A stretch of DNA of 64,000 bases, taken from assembly GCA_022575985.1 (NCBI GenBank), contig JAKSXM010000123.1, forward strand, positions 62,001-126,000. The letters run 5' to 3'. The translations under genes and the position numbers were made by a program. The notes beneath the pieces are model-generated. The model made no database searches. It saw only the letters and a program-made list of their open reading frames with translations, and was not told the origin of the DNA. Positions 10,353-23,487 of this stretch are shown here, in pieces. Source of the stretch: Anagrus nilaparvatae (lineage: Eukaryota; Arthropoda; Insecta; Hymenoptera; Mymaridae). The stretch's first letter is position 1; the number at the start of each line of letters is the position of its first letter.

Positions 10353-12921
10353 CCCTCGATCGGGGCGTAACATATATATAATATAAAAATCTAATCTATT
10401 ATGTTTATTTATAGCTTTTCAATTTAAAAAAAAAAAAAAATTTAACTTTTATAGTTTTAGTTCAGAGTGCTTGACCAATAAAAAACGGTTTATATTCTTG
10501 TAATTAATATTTTTATGTTTTTTCTTCACAAAAAATATATATAAATTTATATAATTTTTAATTTGTTTTGTATAAGGTATGGTTTCCGGCCCCAGCATAT
10601 TTTTTGCATTTTTTTGGCTTAATTTGATAGTTTATGATAAAAAATAAGATTCCAAGGGTTGGCACCTCCACCCCCCCCCCCTACGTTTACCGGTGGAGGT
10701 TCAAACGTATTTTTGACTCTAAAATTAATATCTCCAGACCGAATCATCCGATTGCGACGTGGTTGGTATCAAAATTTTTGTTTGAAAAAATACACCAGTA
10801 GAAAATTTTTTTTTATTTTTGAACTTTTTTTTGAATAAAAAACTCTTTTTATTCACGCTCAGGGGAACTTAGAATAAAATAAAATAAATCAAACAAATTA
10901 ACACATACATTAATTTGCAAACAATTTTTTTAAACAAAAATTTCTAAAAATTGATAGTAGATGATTGATTACATTTATTTGTTATGATAAAATTAAATAT
11001 ATATCAAATTAATTCGAACATTGTTAATTTAATTAATCGAGTTTTTTATTGCATTATTCGTGGGTATAAAACACAACAATTTGCATACTTCCTAGAAAAA
11101 TTTCTCGCGTATGAAAAATAAAAATAAAAATTAAACATACTACCTATTTGAATAAAAAATTAGAATTTGTTTTATATAATAAAACTGTGCTTATAATTTA
11201 AAATTATTTAATTAATGGTTTTTAAAATCACAAACAGGTGTAAGAAATTAAGGTCATAAAATCAATGAAATTTTGTATAAGCGTCATCCAATGGAAATAT
11301 TGTGGGAAAAATTTTGGCTATTTTAATAAGTGTGAAATTTGAAAAATCAAATGCCTAGATGAATGAAAACATGCTACCTATTGTAAGCAACATTCATGCA
11401 TACTCTTGAAAGCGGGAAGACAGTAAATAATTCCTGCCAGGCGTTAGGTCCCCATGTAAGGTAGTCTGAGCGAGCAAGCCCGTGTGATTCTTCATTCATT
11501 CAATTTTTTCGATTTTAAAAAAATTTTTTAGTCTTACCGTAATTAAAAATATTTTTAAGAAGGTGAAATTTCGATTTTTTTTTGCATGTTAGCATGTTTT
11601 GTGACCTCCAGATGCTAAAAATCCGACTTTTACATCACGTCTGTTTGTGAGTGTTTTTGTCATCAGAATCGAGAATTTTTTTATCCATTCTAGAATGTGT
11701 TCCAACAATATTTTTGCTCATTAAAAAAAATACCAAATTTAGATCTATCAGTACATTTTTAACTAAGGAAGAAAAAAAAGAATAGTCCAGTTTGCACGTT
11801 AATTACCATCCGAAGCGATGCCGAATTAAAAGCTAATTAAATTGGAGTTATTTTTTTTCATTTTTGATTCGCAACCTGAAAATAAAAACATGAAATGGGT
11901 AATTAATAATTAAATGCGTAATGAATAATTAAGACCTAAATATAGAAATTGTTATATTAATTTAGAAAACTAGCCTAATTTTTTAAAACTAGACTAGAAT
12001 GGATAATTTATTTATCACCATAAAAAAATAAACTGTGAAATAATATATAAAAAATTTCAATATAAATATATTCTGGATAATTTATATAAAAATTCGCTTT
12101 TGACAGAAAACAAGCACCCATGAAATTTTCACTTTTAGACCATCACATGGACATTTGGTAATCCTGGATAGCTTCAGGACAGAATATAAAATCTTTTATT
12201 CAATTTTAAATGCAATGCAATATGCAAATACGCCATATAAATCCAAGCACTTGCACGAAAAATATTGGTTTAAACTTTTACGCCCTTAATGCAACTGTCA
12301 GGCTGCTCTGTAACCCGTTTCCAAACTGCAGCTTTGAAATTTTAAGGAAATTGCATTAAAATTAATTTAAAAATTTCTGCTCAGCTTAAATTTTGCATAA
12401 AATTGATATTCAAGCAAATTTTATATTTAGGATCATTTCTCAAAAGTTTCCTGCAGAGCAACCTGATGTAAATTCATTGAAATTATTTATCTGAAACTTA
12501 GTAATTTTAAATGAAAATAAATCGACCTAATGCTCTATATTTATATATTTAATTAATTTTTACGCTTATTGGCCATGTCACAATACAAAATGTTTAATGG
12601 TTCATTAAAAATTATAATTTCTCCAGTCTCTCTGTTTAAGTGAAAATTTTTTATTTTTCGTTATAAAAGGGCATGGTCCCCTGTTTCATAGACACAATAC
12701 TATTTATATGCAATTTTTTACTATAACATTCATGTTTTTCAGATTGCTGAATTTGAATTAGATATCCGTTTTTAAAGCAATTGATCAGTAGCTTACGAAA
12801 GAAGACAATTTAAGACAATTTAAAGGCGTTTTTACTAAAAATGGACCAGTCGCTCACAATAGGTAACTTCAACATATTTTTTGCAATTGTTTGACGTTTT
12901 CTATTGTGGGAAACTGAGATA
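10353..12921. other. Non-coding stretch
   Basis: AT-rich, with a C9 run near 10671 and no supported exon. Several A/T homopolymer runs and degenerate repeats are present, but no complete element is recognisable. Confidence 0.45.
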
Positions 12922-13220
12922 CACTGTAAAAAGTAACTTTCTTAGATTCACAAAAAATAGAATATTTTCGAAAAATTAGTAAATTTTCGAAAATAATTGT
13001 AAATTTACTAAATTTAGTATAATAACAACAAATTAAAGAATTCTCGATATTTGCTTGTGAATTTATGAAAAAATTTGTAAATTAGCAAAAATTTGTTGCA
13101 AATTTTTGAAAAAAAATTGTCAATTATCAATTTTTCTCGTGAATTTACTAAAAAAAATCGGAAATACTCAAATTTTTAGTTAATATACTAAATTTAGTAA
13201 ATTTACGATTTTTTTTGAAA
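12922..13220. mobile_element. Partial copy of CACTGTAAAAAG MITE
   Basis: It begins TA then CACTGTAAAAAGTAACTTTC, the same terminus as the complete element at 23488-23894. It runs through the same low-complexity body of AAATTTTCGAAAA-type words. The mirrored terminus is missing, so the right end is truncated. Confidence 0.6.
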
Positions 13221-14770
13221 AACGCTGACTAAATTTTCTATTATGAAGCACTGAACTTTAATCAGGAAAAACAGTTGTTATATTCAGGCTCAAAGACCTA
13301 AAAAACGTATGTTTTCATTAAAAAATTTCATCAGAGTTCTATGCCCTATAATATTTTAATGGCAACTTTTCATTTTCAGTTCAAGTAATGAATAAAAAAA
13401 AGCGTAGTAAAAAACAGATGCAAGATTTACACTGGTCTAATAATCCAAGCAACAGACCTCGTAAAATCATAAAAAAATTTCTAGCTTATGCATATCATTA
13501 CAATTTATAGTAAGAAAATCCAGTTAAATCCGTCTAAAGTCATTAAATGAAGCAATAGTATAAATAAATTATTTTTTAATAGTCATTTTGCTACTTTGAC
13601 CTATAAAAGATCGTAAATTTTTGTCTTTAGATTTTATTGTATATATTTAAAGTTTTGTCCTGCTTGAAAAAGCGCATTTTAAAACTAAAATTTTAATGAA
13701 TGAATCTTAACGTGTGCTTTCAATGAGCTTTCATTCTTTCATTCATAAAAATCTTTCATTCTTAAATTTTAATAAATTCAATCAATACTTTAAACGTCTT
13801 TGTTTTGTTTATTGATTTTTATAATCAGAATAAAAAAAAGTCAACAAAATAATTATCACAAAGCATTAAAGGAAAATAATCAGATAAAAACAAAAAAAAA
13901 CATATCAAGAGATTAAGTTATCAAAGTTAAAGTTCTATAATTCAAAATTAGGTCATAAAAATGACTAATATTTTCAGTCACAAAAACTTTCTAAATTTTT
14001 TTTTTTTTTAAGGGACACGTGTTTCAACATCATTTTTTTACAAAATAAAAATAAAAAAACAAGACGTAGATAATAACAAATAGCTTAGTTTTTCGTTAAT
14101 AAAGTGGAATCGATTATAGTCAAAATCAGAAAAATATAGCGCCGGCGCGACTTTGTACGTGGGTTAAAATATGAATTTATTAAATTTTTTTAGAAAATTT
14201 TCAGACTATGTTATACACCAAAATTTCACTAACTATTTCATTAACTTTGTGAAACAAGATTTCATTTTTGCATACCTAGAAATTTTTACATTATAGTTTT
14301 TGGTAATCAAAAAAGTCAGTTCCGAAAATTGGACAAAAACAAAAATGACTTTATTTCGGATTACCAGTAATTTTTAGTCCAAAAATTGTAATACAAAATT
14401 TTTTCTCTGTTAACCTAAAATTTTTTTTAAATAATTTTTTCCCAAAAAATCAGAAAGCCAAAATTTTCCCCAAATTTCGTTATAACCAAAAAAATTAGAT
14501 TTTATTCACCGCTAAAAATTTTTCTATTTTTACAACCCAAGTGTAAAAAATTAATAATTTGACTCATATGTGAAACTATCACAAACATAAAATTTTAATA
14601 TCATTAATAAAAATTACAATACACACACATAGAAAAAAAAAATTTAATAAATATTGAATCATTTTTACACTTGCGCTCTCAATTAAAACAGAATATTATT
14701 ATTATCAAAAGATTACAATACACTCTGATCCTTCTTTAACTCAATATTTATTAACTTTACTTTCTTTCTC

Positions 14771-14772
<2 letters not shown>
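13221..14772. other. Non-coding stretch upstream of the serpin
   Basis: AT-rich with no exon. A candidate promoter begins just downstream. No conserved enhancer motif can be named. Confidence 0.4.

Positions 14773-14802
<30 letters not shown>
14773..14802. repeat. (TTC)n microsatellite
   Basis: About ten CTT/TTC units, some 100 bp upstream of the proposed serpin transcription start. Confidence 0.9.
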
Positions 14803-14873
14803 GTTTTTATTAAATAAATTAATAACTCCCGCTTTGTAATATAAAGAGCGAGAAAAAAGTGTTACGTGAGTAT

Positions 14874-14911
14874 TATAAACAGTCACGTTATCCCGGTTTA
14901 ACAACTCAGTC
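14874..14911 (+). promoter_or_regulatory. Candidate serpin core promoter
   Basis: TATAAA at 14874-14879 lies 34 bp before the A of an arthropod-type initiator TCAGT (14906-14910). This spacing suits a TATA/Inr promoter and would give a 5' untranslated leader of about 138 nt before the ATG at 15046. The TATA and Inr words are seen directly. Their use is inference. Confidence 0.45.
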
Positions 14912-15045
14912 GTCAATTTTTATTCAAACTGTTTGTTTAGAAAAAATTATAAATAAAAGTGCGTGTATTTGTGCCTGTGTTTAAATTTTTTAATTATTAC
15001 ATGAATTAAAAAGTACGCTGTTATTAAAATTTTCAACAAAAAATC

Positions 15046-16984
15046 ATGTATTCGCGTAAGTTAATTATTTATTTACTTTAAAAAAAATTTTTAATTAATC
15101 AATAAATAAAATTATCATGCGTCTAAATAATTTACGGTTATAATTTATACCGTTTTTTTCTTTTTCATATTTTAATAACATTTCTCCTATTTTATTTTTT
15201 TGCTGCGTCGATACTAAAAAAAATTAATTTTTATCATTAAAAATCATTGACCTACAAAAATAAAAAAAAATTTTTTTTCTAATAAAAATTAAATTTATTC
15301 AAGGTTATTAAAGATTTATTATCATTAAGGAAGAAGAGACTTCATCTTAGATTTTTTATAGCATTTTTTTCTTTTTATTTTTAGAAAAATAATCCTTTAT
15401 TTTAATTGTTGATTTTTTGACCTTGTATTTTTTAACTGAAAAATGTGTTTATTATTTTCATTAAAAATTACGTAATTTAATTAAATTAATTAACTAAAAT
15501 AATAATTATTTAAATTATCATTAAAATTTAAAACAATTTTTTTTATGATTTTTAAATGTTTTTTTGTTTTTTTAGTATTTATTACAGTAGCGCTAAGTTT
15601 TAGCGCTCTAACATGGGTTAATGCCGAAAATGTTGATGCATTAAAAGCAGTAACAGAAAGTACAAATGAATTTTCAACGAATTTATTTAAGGTAAAAAAA
15701 AATAGATTTCTTTTTTCTTTATTTTACGATTTTTCTAAATTTATATCTTTTTTTAAGAATTTGGCACATTCAAATAAAGAAAATTTTGTATGTTCGCCTC
15801 TGAGTGCTCATATGGTACTTTCCATGGCGGCGTATGGAGCCGGTGGAAATACAGCAGTTCAAATGCGTCAATCGTTACATCTTCCAAGTGATGATGTTTC
15901 AGCACGTCAAGGTTTTGAAAATTTAATAGATCATCTTAATGTAAGAAAATTTTTTGAGTCTATAAAATTGATTAGAATTAATTAAAATTAAAATTTTTTT
16001 TGTTTTGTTTACAGAAAGTAGAAAATGTTACACTTGAAGTTGCTAATAAGATTTATGTAGGTGACAAATTAAAATTAAAACCAGCATTTAAAGAACTGAC
16101 AAGCTCATCATTTCGTTCTGAAGCATCAGAGCTTGATTTTGCTCAAACTGATAAAGCAGTTAAAACGATAAACGATTGGACTAAAGAAAAAACCCATGAT
16201 AAGATTTCTGAAATTGTAACCAAAGGTTAAAAATTTTTTTAATTTAAATCAGATAAAAATTTACTGAAAAATTTAAATAAACGAAATTTTTGTTTTTTTA
16301 AGACTCTATCAATTCTGACACACGAATGGTTTTATTGAATGCTGTGTATTTCAAAGGAAATTGGGCTAAGGAATTCAAAAAGAAGGATACTACTGACAGA
16401 CCTTTCCATCTTGATGAAAAAACACAAAAAAATGTACCAACAATGTTCCTTAAAAGTAAATTCGTTTATGGCGAACTTCCAGATTTAAAAGCCAAGTTTA
16501 TCGAACTTCCTTATCAGGTAGGAGTAAAAGAATTTTAATAAATTTTAATTTATCATAAAAATTGAGTAAAAAAATTTTTTTTAATTTTAGAACAAAGATT
16601 TGAAAATGGTCATAATTGTCCCAGACGAAATCACAGGTTTAAGTAAAATTGAAGAAAATATTGAAAAATTCAATTATACAACACTATTGGAAGCTGGTTA
16701 TGAACGTGAAGTATTTTTATATTTGCCTAAATTCAAAGTTGAAAGCAGCATAGAATTGAACAAACCATTAGAAGAGGTTAATATTTAAATTAGTATTATC
16801 TTTAAATTAAAAAATCACTTAATAATTTTTATGAATTTGTTTATTTAGTTGGGAATGAGTGATATGCTTTCTAATAAGGCAAATTTTACTGGTATTAGTG
16901 ACGAACCGCTTAAAGTTTCCAAAGTTCTCCAAAAAGCATTTATTGAAGTTAATGAAGAAGGCAGTGAAGCAGCTGCAGTTACTG
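15046..16984 (+). CDS. Serpin, constant exons 1-7 (alternatively spliced inhibitor)
   Basis: Secreted serine protease inhibitor body. Exons: 15046-15055, 15576-15691, 15758-15940, 16015-16225, 16303-16517, 16591-16776 and 16849-16984, about 352 residues, with GT/AG borders throughout. Exon 1 supplies only MYS plus one base. Joined to 15576 it gives a signal peptide beginning MYSLFITVAL, with likely cleavage after VNA. This start is preferred to the in-frame ATG at 15545, whose extra Phe-rich residues translate the splice-acceptor pyrimidine tract. Serpin signatures are present: [16 protein letters not shown] (helix B region), [15 protein letters not shown] (strand 3A) and the hinge [12 protein letters not shown]. 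Exon 7 ends in phase 1, at P8 of the loop, so the C-terminus must come from one of the downstream alternative exons. The hinge has P15 Gly and small residues at P12-P9, as in inhibitory serpins. Layout parallels Manduca serpin-1 and Drosophila Spn42Da. Confidence 0.95.
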
Positions 16985-17591
16985 GTAAGTCAAAACAACA
17001 TTTGAAAATATATTTTTAATTTAAAAATTCTGTTTTTTCAAAAAATATTTTGCACAAAAATGTTAAAATTTGAAGAAACAGAATAAAATAAAACTTTAGT
17101 CATTTTCTCAAAAATTTACATTCAAAAATTGGGCTTTTCGTTCAAAATTGTTTTTGTTTTTTTGTTTTTTTTTTTTAATTAAAATCGCTTTTAATTTGCG
17201 CTTTTTATTTTTATGCAAACATAATTCACTGCTTTTTATTATATAAATTTAATAATATAACTAAGTGTATAAAAAATAATTAAAATATTGTAAAATATGT
17301 CAGTTTTATGGGTACAAGGGCATTAAAAAAATTTTTTGCTTCGTATAAAAATTATTTTAATTTTGTAAATATTTATTAACAATATATATCATTAATAACA
17401 AATATTTAAATGCTTTAAGGAAATAAAATTTTTCCTTTATTGCTATTGACGATTTTTTACCCATGACATCAAATTATCATCAACGTTTAGACTTGAAAAA
17501 TTATACTAAATAAATAAAAAAAATTTGACTTATTTTTTTGACGTAAAAACTTAATTATTATGCAATTAAAATTAAGGCAAATTTATTTTTA

Positions 17592-17781
17592 GTCGTGCCG
17601 CCAGTAATATATTTTGTAGCCGAGTTTTTTAGTGATAGTTCCATGGATAAAAATAGTCCAGATCTTGGTCCAGATATACTTTTTTTACGAATTCGAGTTC
17701 AGTGGGTATATCCACCCTATTTTTATCCATGGAAATATCGCTAAAAAAGTGGGTTATAAAATACATTGCTGGCGGCACGAC
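17592..17781. mobile_element. Hairpin MITE in the serpin intron
   Basis: GTCGTGCCGCCAGTAATATA at the left end is mirrored by TACATTGCTGGCGGCACGAC at the right, and the pairing continues through CCATGGATAAAAATAG. Total length is about 190 bp. It is non-coding; the open frame across it comes from the palindrome. Confidence 0.75.
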
Positions 17782-20510
17782 AAGTTATAGTTTTTGCGAT
17801 ATAAAAATAACATTTTTTCAGCTTTTGGCTTATAAAAAAGGGTTTTACCAGTATTTTATTGTAAATTTACTAACTTTAAGTTCTTTGTCCAAAAGAGGGT
17901 AATTTATTAATTTTTATTAATTTCTTCATATTACATAAGTAATTTGATAATTTATTAATTATTAATTTATTAATTTATTAATTTATTAATTTTTATTAAT
18001 TTCTTCATATTACAGAGTACACTGTCAAAAATCCTTTCCAGGAATTTACTATTTAATTTTTTTTTTACATTTTCATAATTTTGGAAATAATAAAAATTTC
18101 AAAAACTGGACATCCTCAAATTTTTGCTATTAAAGTATCCAAATTCATCCGATCTTTTCTTTTTACAATTTTTATTATTTCCTTTTAAAAAAATTATAGT
18201 TTTCGTGATTAATTTTTTAATTTAAAAAAATATAATTACAATATTTAAAAAATAATTCTCTGAATTCCCAAGTGATTAAACTTAAATAAACAATATTCGC
18301 GCGTAATTTAAATTTTAAAAAAATGTCACGATTACATTAAGATTGTAATTTTATATTTTTTAATTTAAAAAATAAAAAAAATTGATTTCATAAATTATTT
18401 ATGTCTTTAAATATAAAAAAAATCTTGGAAATATTTTATTAGAATTATTAAATTTATAAAATTTCGTTATAAAAACGGAAAGATAATTATAATTTACATC
18501 AAAAATTGAATAAAACATTTTTCTTATGATAAAAAATTATGTAAAAATAATTAATTAAGTGATTATTAGTTACTAACTGAATTATTTAATCGAGAGGAAA
18601 TTCCCAATATTATGTCAATCGATACTAATAATTTGAATTTCCAAGTAAAAAAATCTGGTATTTACAGTTTTTTACGAATGTAAATGATTTGTTAGTGCGT
18701 AATTTTTGTCGTAGAATTTCATAATCGTGACCTTAAAAACAAAAGATATAGAAATATACTGATAATATTGTTTTGATGTTATAAAAATTGATTTTTTTTA
18801 ATTTTTTGAAAAATTAATGACCCTAATTGAAATTATTTTTAGCTTGATAAAGTTATTTATTTTATTTAATTAGCTGATTTAACTATCGAGCTTTAGAAAA
18901 CTTAATTCTCCCGAATGTGAAATTCGCATTCCGAGATGCGTAGTGTTTATAAATAGAGCTTTAATATTTGTTCCCCATTTTCCTGTCAGTAAATGGTTTT
19001 TTTTTACCTATATTATAAAATTATTTCTAGTAATCCAAAAGATTTTTGAATATAATAAAATATTGCAAGTGATTCATCTGTGAGTCACAAATTTTTGATT
19101 GCTTTAAATACGAGTTTGAAATATATCTATATGACCACAAATTATGCTTCTAAATGTATAGACCTGATGTTATGGAATCCCATTAGACATGAATTATACT
19201 TTTCGGGTGCGATGGAACCTTTGTAGGTCTGATGGTTTGATGGAAAATTAGGAATTTTTGGGTTATTTTTTTTTTGATTTTTTAAAGGCTTTTATCGGTT
19301 ATACTTAATACTCAAGTTTTTTGGGCTTCTGAACATTAATATAGAACCCTTTTCCATCTGAAATCGCCCAATTTTCCACAACAACCAATTTTACATTATT
19401 TTTGGTGGACTGTAAGACAGTTCATTTTCTCTATTTACTCAACCTATAAATTTCTATTCTGGGCAAATGGACCAAATTCAGTGAAAACGAATATTATAGT
19501 CACATTTAGCGAGGCAAAAACTTATAAATTGACCTTCAAAGGATAAAATCGTCTAAGAAACAGGGGTCTACGTCAGGTCTTGTACTAAAAACTGGTAAAA
19601 AAAATAATGTATTTATTACTAAAAACCTTATTTTGGCTTCTGTTAAATTATATAAGATATTAGAATTTAAAACAGCCTTCTTATGCATGAGCCAAAATAA
19701 TAAAATGCGTTAGTAAAACCGAAATATTAAAATTTATTCGCTAATTTTGGACAATTCTTACTAATTAAAAAAAGTTAATTTTTTCGGGTAAATTTAGATA
19801 TTGAAATTGTATTTGCGTCTACATAGCTTTATTGTATAGGCTCTATAATGAAATCATTGGTATTTTTGAGACCTACAGATTCTACTGATAACCATTATCT
19901 TTGTTTGATTAGAATTGAAAGGTCGTGGGGCACTCTATTAAAATTGTATTTTGTCTAGGGTCATTTTTTGTTACTAAATTTTTATTATTTCTATTTATCA
20001 TTAACATTTTTCAAATAATTAAATATTCATTAATGATGGATTATATAGCGACGGATACTTATCAAATTAATTTAATTCAAACCACTTTGTCTCTTTCTCT
20101 GTTCTACGTGCATGTAGAAGCTTCCATGGAAGCTTTAAATATCATGCTTTGAATAGTCTCCCCTTTTTTATTATAACGTACCAGAGTGATCTGATACGCT
20201 ATAATATAATCCATCATTAATGATCATTTTTTATTTTAATTTTATTTTTATTTTGCGATTAGTGCATCATTATTTATGCAATAGAAATCCTTAAAAAAAA
20301 TTTTTAGACAATTCAAATACTACAAGAAAATATTATCATTTTAATCATGACAGCATGATAAGTATTTATATTGATAATAATCATTTAGTATTTTTTAAAA
20401 ATAAAAATTTTTTTTTTTAAATTGCATGATTGTACCTAATAAAGTTTTATTTCGCATAAAAAAAGAAATAATTATTTACAATGAGACATAAAAAATATTT
20501 ATTTCTTTAG
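17782..20510. other. Serpin intron before the alternative exons
   Basis: Long AT-rich intron. A short array of TTTATTAA words lies at about 17945-17996, flanked by a duplicated TTTCTTCATATTACA phrase (about 17920 and 18000). No terminal serpin exon (no DRPF-type motif after an AG) was found here in any frame. Confidence 0.55.
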
Positions 20511-20671
20511 TAATTCAAGTGGTGCCTTATAGTCTTCGACAAGATTTAGGAGAAAAGCTGGTATTACGAGTTGACAGGCCATTTTTATTCCAGATTTATG
20601 ATTTGAATAGAAATATACCAATATTTATTGGTCATTTAATAGAATTAGACGAAGAAGAGTCAAAAAAATAA
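20511..20671 (+). CDS. Serpin alternative terminal exon A (P1 Tyr predicted)
   Basis: After TTTCTTTAG, 53 codons read in phase 1 from exon 7. The loop starts VIQVVPY-S, so P1 is Tyr by counting from hinge Gly P15; Arg three residues on (SLR) is an alternative. The C-terminal strand LRVDRPFLFQIYDLNRNIP is close to the general serpin consensus. Unlike all later exons, it ends in a charged tail, ELDEEESKK. It lies alone, nearly 5 kb before exon B, and has no close paralogue in the array. A chymotrypsin-like target is inferred. Confidence 0.88.
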
Positions 20672-21326
20672 TTATTGCTTCTTAAAATACGGTTCAATAG
20701 ATTTTCATTGTTAGTTTCAAATAGTTAATTTTATTTGGGAAATTTTTCGGAAATGTCTATGAATTTCTTATGCAGAATGAAACGGATCCTGCTTAAAACG
20801 TGATTTCAAAAATTTGTAGCTAATTTAATTTAACAGGCAGGCAATATTAAACCCATAATAATTTATGTATTCAACTTAACGAATCTCAAAACTAACAAGG
20901 GGAGTTAAAAAAAATTAGACCAACCAGAAGTATTTTGGTTAATTTTTGAGTTTGCAGATTTTATTGAAAATTACCAAAAAACCCTATTTTATAACTTTGA
21001 GCCAACATGCAGCTCTTGGTATAAATGGAAGTTGGTCAGCAGGTTTTTTCAAAACAATCTATTCCACAACCATTTGGTGTAATTTGTTGTTCCAAAGTTA
21101 GTGAACTCCCTTTTTGAAAATACTCCATTGTAAATTAGGATATAGTTCCACAGATTTTTAGGCAAATATTTATAAACATAAATGTAGTGTCTTCTTGAGT
21201 CAGAAACAAACAATAAAAATTTTTGTTTTAAAAAATGCTAAGCAATTACGCCCAGATAATTAATTCGTACCTGTTTAACACGACTTTTACAAATATATTA
21301 CTTTGAAGTATTCATAATGAATTTCT

Positions 21327-21515
21327 ATTTTTACCTTTGTTATATCCTTCTTGAGAGTGACTTCGTTTATAAATATTTTACACTACGCGTTTCAGAATTA
21401 AAAATTCCACCTGATGATGGAACACCTGATGATGGAATTTTCAATTCTGAAACGCGTAGTGTAAAATATTTAGAAACGAAGTCACTCTCAAGACGGATAT
21501 AACAAAGGTAAAAAT
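21327..21515. mobile_element. Near-perfect hairpin MITE
   Basis: About 85-bp arms, from ATTTTTACCTTTGTTATATC on the left to GATATAACAAAGGTAAAAAT on the right, flank a short CCTGATGATGGAACA duplication at the tip. Only a few mismatches separate the arms, so insertion is fairly recent. It is in the A-B serpin intron. Confidence 0.8.
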
Positions 21516-21624
21516 ATCTCATTTTATATTACTTTAATGATCTTAAAAGTTAAAGTGAAAAAAATCTGCTTGTCAATGGATTTCCGATCTTCATTTTTAT
21601 CTGAATATTTTATCGCATTGACTT

Positions 21625-23177
21625 AATAGTCGGGGCTTAGGTGTAAAAAAAAAGGCCAAACCTCTGAAAACCACGACCCTGGCTGATTTACGATGAAACC
21701 TATGGGAATCTCTTCAGATAGCCCTAAAGAACAGAATGGACTTCAAATAAACTTGTGCTTTTGAAAATTGGGTGAAATTACCCCCAATTTGCCCCCCCCC
21801 CCCTTAAGTCCTAAAATTTAAATTGATCTTTTTTCGTAAATTTAACGACCCCTAGTAGGTTTTTTGGGTCACTGAAGACGAATATGATGTCGGTTTTTAC
21901 CGAAAATGATTCAGCTGCCCACAATAGGCAACTTTAGGTTAATTTTTGGGTATTTTTAAAGAGATCTTTTTTTTTGTAATTTTAATGACCCCTAGTAGGT
22001 TTTTTGGGTCACGGAACACGAATATGATATTGGGTTTTACGGAAAATGATTCAGCTGCCCACAATAAGCAACTTTAGGTTAATTTTTGGGTATTTTTAAA
22101 TAGATCCTTTTTTTTTTAATTTTAACGACCCCTAGTAGGTTTCTTGGGTCACTGAACACGAATATGATATCGGGTTTTACGGAAAATGATTCAGCTGCCC
22201 ACAATAGGCAACTTCAGGCGTTTTCTTTCACTTTCACGACCCTTAGGTTTTTTTGGTCGCGAAATCCTAATTTCATGCAGAAAATTATATTTAAGACGAA
22301 TTTCTGACGAGTCTGAAGAAGATGACGAAGATTGTTAAATAAATTATTATTTAAAAAAAATTAAATTTTATACATGTTACTCACGCAAAAATTATGTAAA
22401 TAAAATTTTTTCTGAATATATTTTTTACATTTATTAAGGGAAAGTAAAACTTATGCTTATTAAATCTTTAAAAATGAAAACTATATTAACACTTCCCAAC
22501 AAATATTTCAATGAGTATAAGTATTTTATTTTCTCTTAAAAATATGAGTTATTATTAATATTAAAAATATTATATAAAAATACCCAAAAATTAACCTGAA
22601 GTTGCCTATTGTGGCCAACTTATTCATTTTCCGTAAAACCCGATATCATATTCGTGTTCAGTGACCCAAGAAACCTACTAGGGGTCCTTAAAATTAAAAA
22701 AAAAGGATCTATTTAAAAATACCCAAAAATTAACCTAAAGTTGCCTATTGTGTGCAGCTGAATCATTTTCCGTAAAACCCGATATCATATTCGTGTTCAG
22801 AGACCCAAGAAACCTACTAGGGGTCGTTAAAATTAAAAAAAAAAGGATCTATTTAAAAATACCCAAAAATTAACCTAAAGTTGCCTATTGTGGGCAGCTG
22901 AATCATTTTCGGTAAAAACCGACATCATATTCGTCTTCAGTGACCCAAAAAACCTACTAGGGGTCGTTAAATTTACGAAAAAAGATCAATTTAAATTTTA
23001 GGACTTAAGGGGGGGGGGGCAAATTGGGGGTAATTTCACCCAATTTTCAAAAGCACAAGTTTATTTGAAGTCCATTCTGTTCTTTAGGGCTATCTGAAGA
23101 GATTCCCATAGGTTTCATCGTAAGTCAGCCAGGGTCGTGGCTTTAATTTTTGAATTACGGAATAGACCCGACTATAA
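21625..23177. mobile_element. Large foldback element with tandem repeats in both arms
   Basis: The arms (about 21625-22215 and 22563-23177) are inverted copies bounded by ATAGTCGGG and CCCGACTAT. Each arm ends internally in three tandem units of about 140 bp carrying GACCCCTAGTAGGTTTTTTG and CAGCTGCCCACAATAGGCAA. A long C-run on the left (about 21791) is matched by a G-run on the right. The 350-bp centre includes a short acidic frame, RRISDESEEDDEDC then stop. Subterminal tandem arrays inside long inverted arms are typical of Foldback-type DNA elements. Confidence 0.8.
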
Positions 23178-23487
23178 ATTTTTATTCACATTTATTGTGA
23201 ACAAAAAATTTTTTATATAATTTCAGTATTATTCATTTAAATAAATAAAATGATTATACGCAAGGTCTTATTATAATAAATCCTAGGAACCACTTTTACA
23301 GTTAATTACCTCCTTTACAGTTAATTAACTCTTATAGGTATTCGTTTAAAAAAATCTAAATATTTAAAATAATGGAATTAATTATCTAATGAACTAATTA
23401 ACCTCCCATTTTAGATTTCGCAATTTAATTCATAAAAGTTCCTAACAAAAAATATCCTCGTGGTGATAAAATGAGAGCTGGAAAGTA

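Noticed and set aside
15545..15575. ATG at 15545 as the serpin start
   Set aside because: The extra residues are Phe-rich because they translate a polypyrimidine tract; the exon at 15046-15055 gives a better leader with proper splice sites.
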